This document shows, one piece after another, positions 23,001 to 38,000 of a stretch of DNA of 64,000 nucleotides. The notes beneath the pieces are model-generated. The model was not told where the DNA came from. It was given only the letters and a program-made list of their open reading frames with translations, and did no database searches. Origin of the DNA: Microvelia longipes (lineage: Eukaryota; Arthropoda; Insecta; Hemiptera; Veliidae); assembly GCA_018340805.1 (NCBI GenBank), contig JACMZG010000008.1, positions 81,004,444-81,068,443 on the forward strand. The letters are read 5' to 3'. A program made the translations under genes and the position numbers. The stretch's first letter is position 1. Every line of letters begins with the position of its first letter.

Positions 23001-26000
23001 AGAACGAACGAAGCGAGTACGATGAGCGAACACGCGATCGAGTACGAACAATTGACTACGACCCAAGTTTTTATTTTTGTTTGTTATTTCTACAAATTAT
23101 ATTTTATAAATTAGAAAAAGAAGTTTCATTAAAAAAGTTTTGTGTTATAAAAGGCAAAATTTTTCTTGAATGTATTAATTTTGAGCTTTTTTATTAATTA
23201 AAATTCAAATCTCGTTCCATTGTATAATTAATCTGTTTTTTAACTTTCTCACCCTTCATGGTTTTTTTCGTTTAGATTAATTTCATTAAAACAAAATAAA
23301 TGAATTATGAAAAGGAAAGAGATGAATTAAATGAGTAAGTGTAAGGAAGACATAATGTAGGAATTATAAAGAGAAAAACGAATTAACAAACATAAAGAGA
23401 AGAATACAATAAGTGCTAAGAAGACTTAGTACTGGATTTATAAAAGAAACATACATAAAAATAAAATAATTAAGAAAAAGAAGAATTAAATAAGTAAACA
23501 TTGGAAAAATAAATAAATTGAGTGAGAGAATTCTTCGAGAAACGTCTGGTTTTTCTTATCAGTTAAAAGTAACATTGTTAATTACTCTAATTTACAGGTG
23601 TTAATTGAAATCAGCTGTAGTTTTATTTTATTTCAAAAATTACACTTTATTACATTGTGGGATTTTCTTTTTTCTCCGCATCTAAGAGATAACAGTTTGT
23701 AGTTATAAGAAAAATAAATGTTTTATTCAAAACATCGATGTGGAATTTGTGTCTGGTTTTTTTAAACTTGTTAATTTGTGAAATTAAAATGTTGGTTTAT
23801 GCCCACTCAGTCGATTTTTTTTATGATAAATGATTGGGTTCAATGGAAAAACTTAAGATGGTTTGTATTCTGTATAGATTTAAAGAGCACTGTGTTTTCA
23901 TCTTAGAATAATACTAATATAAAATGAGCATAGGACCGTAAACACAATGTAATTTTACTGATAACACAAAAGCCAGTTGACTGGTGGTCTTAAGTAGGGG
24001 CACCACCCTAACAACAAAACATTATTTTCTAAATATGTTATAAACGTCCTCTAATGAAAAAAGATCTTAAGTAACAAATAAATAACTTAAAAACCTTACT
24101 AAGTACTTAATAATAAAATCGGTCTTAGAGAGCAAAAGGGTAGGGGAATACGAGAATCTACATTTAGTTGACGAGGACTACTTTTAACATAATTTTAATT
24201 AAAATTTTTAAAATGCTTAGAAAATTGTAATGCAACGATATATATATAAGTATTTTATGAAAAATCATTAATTAATAATAGAAAACAATAAGTCAGCAAC
24301 CGGAAGTATTGTCAACTTTGTTATAAGAAAACTGTATATTGTTACGACCATAGAGATATATACTAGAGGGGGCATAGCCTATCATAATACATTGAGAGGC
24401 CTGAAACATTTTTAGTGGGGTTCTCAGGGGCTCTGTGTAACCTCATTGAAACCTCTTCCAAGAGGGAGTTAAGGTTATAACTAATCAATTGTTTTGGGCT
24501 TCCCACAGATTGTTTGTGTTGTGATTTGTATTTTAAACATTCTACTATATAATTTACTGTTTTTTTGTTCTGTTTATTTGATGATAATGATAATCGAAAT
24601 GTGGTCAGGTTACTTTTTCGATGTTTCAAAATTCAACCAATAGGCCCCTCTAGTAATATATCTCTATGGTTACGACGGTGGCAGCAAAACTTAAGACCAC
24701 CCGTGAAACGACTTTGATGTTATCAGTTATGCTCCTTCTATATATAGTATTATTCTAAGGGTTTCGTCCAAAATGTCTCACCATGAAACTTACTAAGAAA
24801 GGAAGGAGCGATTTCCATAAGTAAGAAACTGTCGACATCGCTAATTTTCGGACACTCATAGCACATCGTCAGGTTATAAACCTGACGATTATGTCGAGCC
24901 AAATATTAGTTTTTTATTATTGTGCATTGGTAAATTGTAAATATTTTATTATTATTTGAGATTATTAGAGTATAAGTCCTTAAAAAGTACTAAGATATTT
25001 TCAGCTAATAAATTTAATTAAAAATCATAAACATCCGGTGGGTGTTTAACTTCCACTGTGGAAGAAAGATCGAAACCCACATATTTATATAACCATAGGC
25101 GTCCTTAGGGTTTTTTCCCGGTGGGGGGGGGAGGGCAAAGCTGCCAAGTTTAGTAATCAATAATGTGCTGCGGGTTTAGTTTTCAGAACCCATTGACCAA
25201 AGTCAACAAGCGAAGCATGCGCTCCTTTTAACGTATCTTATAATATATTTTAGCAATCTTGTGTGCAATGTGAGCCTCTTTTCCGATATTCCACGCATAT
25301 GTTTATAGCAATTTATGTATGCTTTTACGAGATTTTATTCCTTGACGTTTCTATGGGACACGGTAACATTCTAACGCTTTGTCGAAATAAAATGAAACTT
25401 GGTACAAAAATCGACATTTTTAATGTCCCAAACCCTATTGTTTACAACACATGTGTGACGTCATTAGCTTACAGTAATGACACAGCAAAAATTAAAAAAA
25501 AATTGATCGGGCTGAATTTTTTTACACATGTTCTAATCTGTATGGTTTACACATATATGAAGTTTAAAATTTACTATCAGCATTAGTTCAGGTTTTACCG
25601 ATTGACATATATAACATTATATCAACAAATTATGGTTTTTTACCATTCATTAAATTTGAAATGAAACGCCGACGGCGCGTCCCGGCCTTTTATTTAATGT
25701 ACCAAATATAACATTTTAGCAATTTTGTAAACGAAGTGTGTATTTTGGCCCATTGTTAGGAAAGCGATCCTCTTTTGCTTATTGCGAGCGAAGCGAGCCC
25801 CTTCCAAAAAATCCCATGACCCCAACCTTATAAATTATTTTTCAATCCTGTTAGTATTTTGAGCCTTAAAAGAGCCTTAAAGTTAGTAATTAACTTTATT
25901 TGATGTATTCTATCGTCATGAGTTCCTGATGCCTCGCATTACTAGTTTAATTATTAAAAAGTGATAGTTAAAACAAATTGCAGGATAGTAACCATTAGTT

Positions 26001-29000
26001 TTTACTTATTTGCGGTGCGGGTCAATCTTACTTCATTGATTTTCCCATTTTACTTTCATGCGGACGCCCATGTATATAACACCAAACAGTCAAAACTGGA
26101 TAACAATAACCCGTTTTAAACTATTCTGTATAAATACGGAATGTATATATACGCCCACAGTATATATACATACTGTGTGGCCGTATATATACGGCCCATG
26201 TATATAATATCTAACAGTCAAAACTGGATAACTAAAACCTGGATAACTATAAACTATTCCGTTTTTTCCATGAGAACAACGGATACCTACCAACTAATGT
26301 AGTTCCTGCAGAGGTAATTCTTGACAAGACTGAGCTAAATAATTGACTGATCAAGGCTTTGGTAAAATATTTTTCCAAGTAGCTACAATACTAAATACAG
26401 CTTAATCAGATAGAACACGCCGATTAATAAAGGCGAGTAAATGAAATTAAGTCAAGATAGACTAAAAGCTTTTGTCATTAATTGGTTCAGTGTGGCAGAT
26501 CAAATAGGTCACAAATAGGTAGCTATAGTCCAAGGGCCGGACCTGAAAAATGTGACTCATTTTGTACTTCTTCAAACCAAATATTTCTGAAAATATACCT
26601 GAAGTTATGAAGAAGAAACATAGTCTGCCTATCCAGAGTGGAGCCCTTCATATGATTGGGCATGCTCAAAATTTTAAAAAATCACACAAATTTTAGTTTC
26701 CTTGAAATAAGTGGTTCCCTGTGGGTCGTGTGCAAAACATGTAGAGAACATTTTTTAAAGTTGATAAAATGTTCTATAAAACGAGTGTTTAATCATCAAA
26801 CTAGGATTACTGTAACCAAAGTTATGGCTCTTTCAAAAACACTGAATAAAGTGTTAATTTATGCAAAGTCAGCGAATTTCTTTGGAAAAACATTGGCTTT
26901 TTGTGCATTTTTTGGCCATTTAACAAATATCATAACTTTAGTTGTATTTATCCGATTTTGACAAAAAATAAACACTCGTTTTATAGGAAATTTGATCAGA
27001 TTTAATAAAAGTTCTCTTCATGTTTTGCACTTGGCCTACAGGAAACCACTTATTACAAGAAAACTGGAATTTGTGCGATTTTCTAATATTTTGAGCAAAC
27101 GCATTTATATAAAGGGCTCTACTCTGGATAGGCAGACAGACTATGTTTTTGCTTCATAATTAAAGATATATTTTCAGAAAAATTTGGTTTAATGTAGTAC
27201 AAAATGAGTGACATTTTTAGGCCTGGCTCTTGGACTACTGGTGGCCCATTTTAAATATGCTATAAGTTTGAACACATTAGTATTGTTGTCTTCGAATGTT
27301 GCCTAAAATGAAATTTTGACTTTTCCTTGATAACACCGGTATTAAGTATAAATAAGTATAGGTTTGTGATTTTATTAAAATTCAAAAACCCAAATTTCAA
27401 CAAAATTGTCTGTTTCAGGTGTTTTAAGACCTTTGGAGTGGTTTTTCAAGATGTCTGTTATGATGTGCGTATTTGCTAACGTTGTAGCTCCGAGAGTTTT
27501 TATGCTAGAGAGTTGAAACTTGGTACGAAAATTAGACTATTAGGTCTAGTAATGCCGTTTAGAAAGTAATTTTTAAAACTTTATTAATGACAGGAAATTT
27601 TTCTACATTTCCTAAAATACGACCGAACGATGTAGATAATTTTACTTCTAAATAAGACAAACAAGCGCAAATTTAAGTGACTGAACAATCAACATTAAAT
27701 CTGATTGTATCAACCCTTACGAAAAACTTTCCAGCAATAAAGCATTTCAAAGCTGCTTCAGCTATGCACAGCTTTATTTTGGATAACGTATTCTTATCGT
27801 TGTATGTTATGAAAAATCAAGCGTTGTAAAATTATCGATACGACTCCTGAAGTATGGCTTACCCTGTATCCTGAAGATTTGAAGTGGCAGCCTCTCTTGG
27901 TGAGGGTGGATTTCATCCTGATGCAGAAGGTCCTCTCCAGACCTTTGTACATGGTGGAAGAGTTGATGGACATCATAGTGCTCACTAAACATACACACGC
28001 TAGCGTTCAGTACCGCTATCGATACTACATAACATCTTTTAATTACATCCTAATAACTAGATGGGTGGAACGGTAAGTGTTTGTCAGTATGGCAGGCCTG
28101 TAGCAAGAAAGAGGCCAGGGAACAAATGTTGCCTCTTTGACAAAATAGTTTTCAGAGGAAGTTCGTTCCTTAAAGATGTAGGAAACATACCTCCATTGAG
28201 ATGGGGTTTGCTTCCCCCTCCCCTACGAGTTTTGGCTGGCTAATGGCCTGTGGTATGGATGAAGGATACTTGACCGATGGCCTTATTTTACATTGGAAAG
28301 TTGCTTAATTATTATTTTTTCAAAAAAAGTTGTTATAATTTATTTACCACAGCTTAACTTATTATACATGATTATTCATACTTTTAGGTAAACAAATATT
28401 AAAGTAAATAAAACTCTTGGCGTGTAGGTACTTATTATGCTTCATAAACTGATTTGTAAGTATAAATAGCTTCAACGTGTAAATAAATTTATCTGGATTT
28501 ACTTCTCATATTTTGTTTAAATTAAGGTTCGTATAACTGATTCTAAAGGTAAGTAGAATGGAAGAATAAGTCAAATATACCAAAGGGTATGTATAAAATG
28601 GAAGATAAAGTCAAATATTCATTTCAAAGGGTATGTGTGATTATGAAAGAATGAGTCAAATATTCATTTCAAAGGGTATGTGTGATTATGAAAGAATGAG
28701 TCAAATATTCATTTCAAAGGGTATGTATGACTATGGAACAATATGTCAATTTGTTGGAGGGTATAAAATATAAATGTCCAGGAAAATTTACTTAAGAGTT
28801 ATAGCGGCGCTAATCAGACAATAAAGCATAATAAGGGCATAAAATCTCTGATTGTTTACATCTAAACTAAGTATTTCCTAAGTATAAGCATCCTACTTCA
28901 ATTTTTTTTATCCTCGCTTAGTTTCCTTATTTATTACGATACCTCGTAAGTGGAATAATTCTAATAGCTCATTTTAAGTTTATGAGTAATTCCTTATCAC

Positions 29001-32000
29001 AACTCGTAATATGTTTGGAAAGTAATAAGCCTATATAAGATAACATGAACTTTAACACGAATTTGATTATTAAAAAACTACATCAAAAGACATTTTATTA
29101 ATTTTAGAACTAAACAAATTATTTAAAACCCCCCAGGGCATAGCCTTAACAATGATTTAAAAATTGTTTCCGATACTAATAAGTACATTGTTGATTTATT
29201 TCTTTCTGAATTGAAGCCTCTAAATAAAGATATTCTTGTACAAGGAAAAACGTATTGTGTTATTATTTGAGTTTCGTCATTTTCTTCAAGTAGAGCACGG
29301 GTTGAGTTTTTTCTCTCCAAAAATGCTATATGACGTAAAAGATCCATAGAGAAAGGTACGATCTCACTAGGCAGTTCTTTTTTTAGAAGAAACATAGTCA
29401 AAACCAATCGAAAACCTAATAGACTTAGGTGAACAATAAGAAATTTTCGAACGACAATAGGCATGCTGTGAAGACACGTTCCACCTGTGCACAATAGCGT
29501 AGCATCATCCCTGGACACACTTTAGACGAATAACAAAGAAATTAACAACCTTTTTCCTTCTCTTTATACGTAACGGCCTCTCCGATTTGTCCTGGCTACC
29601 GTACAAACACAGGACACATAGTCTTTCTTGTAGAAATTCAACTTGTTAACACTTCTCGAACGCGTTGACCAAACCTCCGTTATAATTATTGTATGATTGA
29701 TCCACTTTTTAGCTTATCGTGTCTAATGTATAATTTGTTTCCCATCCTTATTTTTTTCTGCCATCATTTCTATTTTCTTTTGTCAACAAAGCTGACAGTA
29801 AATTGGGGCGTATTATATTGTAAGCAAAATTTTATATTAAACTCGAAATACATTGTGAAGTTTGGTGGGAATTTTCTTCCTATCTATACTCCTTAATCTT
29901 TAATTTTAGAGGAAAATCAATTTCTAATCCAACATGACTTTTTCCCAAAAGACCAACTTAGAAATTCACTACAGGAAACGTACTAGTATTTATTAAAAAA
30001 TACCAGGCAAACCACACTTTGTCAACAATTTTAACAATAAATTATCATTGCTGCCTATCAATTCTTAAGATTTGCCTGTCAATTCTTATATTATTTATAC
30101 TGATGGAATGTGTATAGTAAGATTGTACTCAATGCTCAACCAATTTATGAAACTCCTCACTATAACGCTAGATTTTTAGTATTTTAGCTAGTTTGGCAAT
30201 AAAATTTTGAGTATAAACCTTTGAGGAGGATGATTTGTAACGCAGGTCGTAATCGTTGAGAATAGAATAAATCATAGTCGTAAGAATTGGGAATATTAAA
30301 TTATTACTTTGGTACTCGAACTTGAAACTGTAGAAGATACCGAAGTATTAAAACTTATACGCTGCGGTACTTACTTTTGCAAACTGACTTCAACATTTTC
30401 TACAAAAAAATACTTTTTTTAACTGCGCTCACACGAAACTTTTTATGCTAAAGTTATAGTTATACTTCATAGCTAACTTAATTTATGCTGCATTTACGCT
30501 GGATATATTTTATTATTATTATCTCTCTTGTCTCATTAAATTTAAAGATCTGTTTTTAATTTCAGTCTTCCGCAGCGTATAGGGTCAAGTCATAACTGTG
30601 TTTACCATCATGGTTGATACCTGTAGATGAGTTTGCTCCTTCTTCTGAACCTGCAGCAGAACCAGGTGAAGCAACTGGCGCTCCTTGACTTGATGATAAT
30701 CCCATACCAAGCTGTTCTGCCACTTCACCATGGTCTTGATGGTGTACATAGTCAAATATACTGCTTCCTGTCATCTCAACCTGAAACATAGGCAAATGTG
30801 GTTAGAGGCTTAAGTGCCGAGATAATGTGGTTACATAAGTCTTTAAAAAAATGTTTTGTACGTCTTCAGGTCCAAGCAAAATATGGTCTCAGACTATCTC
30901 TAAGTCGAATCAGAGAGATAGGTGCAGTTTGATAAAACCTAGCAAGTAGCCCATTTTTCACGAATAGCAAAATTATGGCTTTTTAATAAACCCCTAAACG
31001 GTAGCGGAAACAAAAACAGTTTGTTCTAGGTACAAGATGATGGGATTTAGTTCAATTTTTATATAAGACATTTAAAATCAGACAATTAAGTTAAAGTCGG
31101 TACAAGTGTATAGAAAGTTAATTTTGTAAAATATCTTGGTATTTATGTAGACAATAAATTAAATTGGAATGTTCAAATAGACCTTCTGGTTAAATCTCTA
31201 ATCTCACAAATAGGACTCTTCTATAAAATTACAAAAGTAGCTGATATCAAGCAATGTTTAACTTTGTATCACTCTCTATTTCTCAGTAAAGTATTATATG
31301 GAATTATATTCTGGGGATATAGCTCTAAAAATAATTTTAATAAAATATTTATCTTACAAAAGGCTGTTATAAAAATATTACTAAAAAAACCAAAAGATTT
31401 CTGTTCTACCTCTTTATTTATGGATCCACATTTCTTAACTCTAGAACAGCATCTCATTGTGAAATTATTAATTTTTATTTATAAAAATATTCATCTTTTT
31501 GATTTTGTCAACCATATATATAACACTAGAAGTAATTCCAATCAAAATATCTTTATCAATAATTGTAATCAATCGTTGAAACATAAGTCTTTGTACCATA
31601 ATGGAATCATTTTATTTAACAAGATACCTGGAAATTTCAAAAATCTAAATTTTAAGCATTTTAAATGTAATCTTATTGCATGGGTTAGTGACTTTGTCTA
31701 CACCCCTAACGAGTCTCTCACTGAAACTATTCTTCGATTAAAATAATTTCAACTGAATTAGTTTATTGTTGTTTTTTTTTTTATCTTTACTTTATAATTA
31801 ATAACATTTTACTTTTTTTATTTCTTTTTTTCTAGTTGTTTTCTAAATTACATTGATACACATGTAATTCTTGGGTGCTTAATTTAAAAATATTGATCTC
31901 TTAATTTATAATAACTTAATTATTCCTTTTTTAATTAATATATACTTTAAATTAATTAAAAAATTTATATTTTCTCTTAACTGGACTATTGTCAGTTATT

Positions 32001-35000
32001 TTATAAGTTTTTTTTTGTTCTTTATTGTTTTTTTTTATAAAACCTTTTTAGTTGGCGGATTTCTATTTTCTTGTTATAAACCCCCACGCTCAGTTTAAAC
32101 TTGTGGGATTGTTCATATTTTTTGACTGTTTTTTTTAAATTTAAACATTTTAGTTATTTTATTAAAAAATAATAATTATTAAACAAATTTTATTTAAAAA
32201 ATTGTATATTTATATATGTCTTATTTTTCTTATTGTAATTATGAACAATAAAGGATTTTTTTTTTGAGTTTGAGTTTGAGTATCTCTAGTACATTAAGTT
32301 CTCCAAGTTTCATTTCAATACGACAAGTATACCCATGTTTTTTTAGATTATAATAGTTAAGCACCATCCCAATTGACCAAGATTGGTCAATGCCTAGATA
32401 GGTGGCCGCGCGAAGCGAGTCCAAAGACGTGTTGCTGTATAATTCATCGATCTGTATATTCTGATGACGAGCGAAGCAAGTCTGAAGAAAGATTTAACGT
32501 AACAAATCCAATACCATGATGAAAAGTTCCGAGGTACCCCTTGCCCGATTGCTTTAAATTTATTTCCATACTCCTAATCTTCTCAGAAAGATTTTAGCGT
32601 GCTCTTAAACCAAATTTATTGTCTTTAAGTATAAAACTTGCTAGAACTCACCCTAGAAATTTTTATTTTCTTTATTAGTTTTTTAGTGTTTTGGAAACTT
32701 AAAATTGGATATTTCAGACATCGAGCTGAAAATTGCGACACCGAATTGTTCCTTGGACTCATGTAACTATCTTCATATCAAACAAATCAAAACCATAAAC
32801 ACGGAGTACTAAAAACAATAATGTCCTCTACAAAGTTTTAGGTTCGCAAGTGAAGACCAAAATATACGGGTCACAATATTGGACGCAATCCAAAAATTCT
32901 TTTGGAAAATAAAAAGAACAATGAGAAATAAAAATTTTAAGTCACCAATGAGAGCTACCGGAGACATCGGCCATATAAACTACGGAATTATATTTTTTTA
33001 AATGTATGCGATAAGAATGATAAATGAGACGGGCATAGTTTTGTGTATGCAGTGTTGTCGCTCGGTTGGTATACACCGGACACAGGGTGACAACTAACTC
33101 TGCATGTCAATTCATTGTGGCCAATGATTTCGTTTCATAATTTATAAATCACGCGTTGTAGTATAAGAATTATTAGTCACCGTGAAAGCGATGTGTATGT
33201 AAAATAGGTAGATCTATGTTTAGTGTAAAGACTATAATAGTATAAGAAGAGGGAACCACTTGTTTGAACCTTAAAAAGTGGTCTATTCAGGCTTTGGGAT
33301 TACTTTAGTGTTCTGAACCCCTACAACATCTCAGATATGCTACCTGTAATTAATTAATACTCCATATTTTTTACATCCTCTTTTATAGTTAAACCTCATT
33401 GACTTTTGTCTTCGAGGTTAAAATCATTTTCAGAACGGTACCTGTTTTGCGTGCTTTAGTGTCACATTGTGTGCTACATGTTTTGCCTACTTATTAAGGT
33501 TTGAACAATCAGTCCTTTTTACCCTTTCAATCCAATTAATTGATAATAAAAATGAAGCAATAACATAAAAAATAATTAAATTAACACCAACACGTCTATT
33601 TACTATACATAGCATATCTAGATGTTTTCGATGGCCGGCGTCATATTTGATTAAAAATGGTAGGGTTGCCAACAGCTTTTAGCAGACAAAAATGTTCTAC
33701 TTCTAAACTCTGCAAAACTGAATAGTCATTATTTAGTGGAAAATAAAAATAAACGAGTTTCTTATAATTTCTTTAAAACTTAAATATACGAGTTTTTTTA
33801 ATAAAGACACGTTTATCTCTAGAAGTTATGCTTATAGAATCTAGAAGAAATAAGGATGTAAATAAAAGTCTATCCACTAAAAAAGTCTACATTTTTTATT
33901 TGTGGATTGACTTTTATTTACATTCTTATGATATAAAATCCACTAGCGCCTATAATTTAAATATTCTAGAAGAAATGCTTCTATAACTGTATCAGTAAAA
34001 GGTAACGTCTCGTAACGGTTATATCTCTATGATCACCTCAACTATAGGGAAATTAATTTTGACATTGTTAATAGCAGTGCGTTCCCGCTAATGAATTATT
34101 AGCGGGAACCAATTAAAGTCAAGAGATATCTCCAATCCGTGCGTCAAAATCTAATAGACTTTGGGGCATAGCTTATCTCAATACATTAAAAGGCCTGAAA
34201 CATCGTTTTGGGGCTCTCAGGGGATCTGTGTAACCTAATTAAAACCTCCTTTAAGAGTGAGTTAAGGTTATAATATATCAATTGTTTTCGGCTTTAGCTT
34301 GTATTTTGGTTTGTATTATTAACGTTGTACCAAGTTGTACTATGTAAGTCATTGTAATTTTGTACCGATTATTTGGTTATATTTTTAGCGATTGTGGACA
34401 GGTTACTTTTTCACTAACTAACTAACTGACTAATAGGTTCCCTCTAGTAATCTATACCCTAGTATAGTGAAAGAGTAGTCAGTAGTGTAGTACTTAATAG
34501 TGAAGTTACGTACTGGTTTGTTTTTTGTAATTCTTCACAGCGAGTTTTGAAAGTATTAGAAAATAAGCTTATGCTATATTTCTGCTGAGGAAAAAATGTG
34601 TGAAATTATTGATTGTAACGTTTTCCCTTGTATTATAAATCTGATAATCTTTACTTGATAATATGTTATCTAAGTTTTGCCACCTAGATGTCCCTACAGG
34701 ACTATAGGTCTTAAGAATTATTATAACAATGAAAAGTTATAGGTGTCATAGCTAGAAGTTTTTATTTATAGGTAATATGAAAGTTCATATATAGGGGTTA
34801 GAAATACGGTGAAAGCCGTGATATTGAATAGGGGCCCCGCCCGGGGGCGTGTGTATTCTAGACACGTAACGCCTTCGTGCGCTGAATCATACCCAACCCG
34901 CACAGCATTGATCCGAACCAACTCCGCCTCCACCTGAAACTCTGAGCTAAAGAAAATCCAGCTTTTCCTTCTTCATAACTTCGACCTCAACCTAGGATAT

Positions 35001-38000
35001 CACATAAAGCTACTAAAAATTTTATATTCTCTTATCTGGAAATTTTGTGTACAAACAATAAGATTAAATTTAAAACTTAATCATATTATTGATCTGCTTT
35101 GTTCAGAAAAACTTGTTTGATTGATTTCTCACTTTTATACGAAAAACTAAATAAACCAAATTAGTTTCAAAGAATATTTAGAAATATTGGTGAGTATTTA
35201 GGATTTAGTATTTATTTGTGAATTTTTGGGGAAAATATTGAAATATTTAGACTTTACGCCGTTATTTCTATTATTTAGGATAAGACGCCGTTATTCAGAG
35301 TTAAGCGAAGCCGTTATTTACATCTAGATGATAACGAAATGATAAAAAGATTCAATATGCTATTTATCAGAAATTATTGTTATGCTGTTCGCACTTGGCT
35401 GGATTTTCAGCTTTAATTTTGGACACTTAGAAAATGTCTATAGATAAGTTACCAATGCTTTCTTTCATAAGTAACTTCATAGAGATATATATACTAGAGG
35501 GAGCATAGCTATTTTAAATACATTGAGAGGCCTGAAACATCTTTTTGGGCCAATCAGGGGCTCTGTGTAACCTCATTAAAACCTCCTTCAAGAGTGAGTT
35601 AAGGTTATAATTACTAAATTGATTTCGGTTTCCCGCACATTGTTTGTTTTGATTTGTATTTTTAACGTTCTCCTATATATGTTACTGTAATTTTGTACTG
35701 ATTATTTGATTATATTTTTAAGCAAAGGTGGTCAGTTTACTTTTTCGATGTTTCAAAAGTTAACCCATAGGGCCCCCCTCTATAGTAATAACATCTCTAT
35801 GAGTAACTTATTGAAAATCGACAAGTCAGCTGGTGTTATATTAACTCGCGAATATGTAGCCTCTCTTAATGTTATTTTTAGTTGAGTAAACCAACTTACC
35901 CTGTTCCAAATTTATCATGACTAGATATTCCCCAAAATATATTTTGGCTTGCTACATTTCTAAGAAAACTTTCTGTTGGACAATCCATAAAATATTTCAA
36001 AACAATTCAGAAGCACAGTTTCAAACATGAATTGAATATTGATTGCTTCGAATTAATATGACGGACATACCTTGGTTTTTATTGTAATTAAATAATATAA
36101 ATAGAATATATTTCGACCTCGTTCTTCTTAAAGTTTTTATTGTTTATAACAATTATTACTTTGATATAATTAAGAAAGATTTCTGGAATTGACGAGATTA
36201 AGCCTATAAACTTTGTTTATATGAATTTTTATACGAAAATTCGATACTTCGCGTCAATGAAAGTACTTAAAGAATGTTTCTTCACAATAATAGTTATAAA
36301 AATAATGTTTCCAAATGAAATAAATAGAATATTGTTTTTTTTAAACAAAATGCGTCGCCATTTGATGAAAAATGTGTTAATTTTTTTTTACTTAAAAATC
36401 TTTCGGTCCATCAGGGTATCCACCCTGCTGGAATCACCTAGGTGGGTTGTATCTACTATGCCCTGAGTATTCGAATCGACAAAACCTTTATCAACAAATA
36501 CTATTTATATAAACTAAGAATATAGACCAGGCTGCGAACTCACCTCCGGTGCCAAAAATTATAGTATGACACACGGCTAAAATCAGTTGACAGCATGGAA
36601 AAATAATGCCAGGAAGCCAATGAAGTTATTCCTGGATGTTAAACCACGCACTCAGTTTCAAAGCAGGCCAACTTTATTAGTTCCTTAACACTATTTTCCC
36701 ACTCGGTCAACTGATTTTAGCCGTGTGTCGTACTATAGTGCTTATACAATCACGGCCACATAAATTCAATAATAACGTAAATTCAAATATATTATTATTA
36801 ATATTAGTAATGAATAATTATATGTTCTTTTAATGCACTTATAAAGTTAACGATCCATAAATGATCGGCTTAGTAGACGATAGATGTTTAACTTTTACAC
36901 CTGATTAATCCTAATAGTTTAAAACTAATTTGTTTGATCATTAAGATGGATCATTGATCTTGAGCAGTAGACCAAAACTGTCGAAGAAGAGTTTTAATCA
37001 ACCCAAAATCCTGTGTGTACCGTGGTCACAGTTCTTACGATAATATTATTAACGTTTGTCGCGTTCGACACTTAAGAGATACAAGTACTTAGATGAGAGC
37101 TTCGTGGTTACGGTGTAAAAAAGTTGTAAATATGTATTGATAAATTCTAAAGAAACATATAATTTATGAAATTTTTTATATTAAAAAGGTATAATAACAT
37201 GAAAATATTAATTTATTTACATCTTCACTGCATTAAGACTTCATCTCTGCTTACAATTTTCTCTTTCTTAGGTGTTTTATATTTTCCTGTATTTTTGTAT
37301 AACGATAGGCCTAATCTATTTTTGTAAATAAAGAGTATGACACTTTACAATAGTGTACAACTTCTTGTGCACTATTTCTTAAGTTCTGTTTAGTCGTGGA
37401 CTTGTTGAGCATACTGTAGTGCACTATTTCTCAAGTTCTTGTGTAGTCGTTGACTAGATGAGCACTACTGTAGTGCACAATTTCTCAAGTTCTTGTGTAG
37501 TCGTTGATTAGTTGAGCACTACTGTAGTGCACTATTTCTCAAGTTCTTGTGTAGAAGTGGACTAGATGAGCACTACTGTAGTGCACTATTTATCAAGTTA
37601 TTGTACACTTCTCTGGTTGAAACGATACATATCAATAAGCCAAACCGATTCAAACAAAACTTGAAACAAATATCAAGTCCTAACTTTGTCGAGAGAAAAA
37701 CTAATTAAACATTAAAGAAAATCGAACATGGTTCCTTAAAATAAGAGCTATTTAAAATTTTAAAAAAAGTTTAGAAAAACCTTTTTTCTAGTGCTAGTTT
37801 GATTTCTAAGTACAACGAGACCTTAAACCATAACAGTGGCTTAAATATTTTTTGACATATTTTAATTATATTGCGGGCCGCAAAACTACCGGCGATTTAC
37901 ATGTTTTTTTAGAAAGTGCGATATATAGGGATGCTAAGTTCCATATATGGCAGCTTATTTCACTCCCAGATTGTAATTATTCATTAATACAGACATTTTG

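Larger units (their letters stand above)
22177..27862 (-). other. trh intron 5
   Basis: 5.7 kb. It contains the hAT-like MITE (22547), a region with repeated GTAGCGAGTCCGAAG-type motifs (22835-23060), MITE copy B (24349), and the foldback element (26528). It also has a dispersed GAAACTTGGTAC motif at 25394 and a second at 27514. Nothing coding was recognised. Confidence 0.7.

Noticed and set aside
26656..26961. 101-codon frame inside the foldback element
   Set aside because: It crosses from arm into loop, has no domain, and is explained by the inverted repeat.
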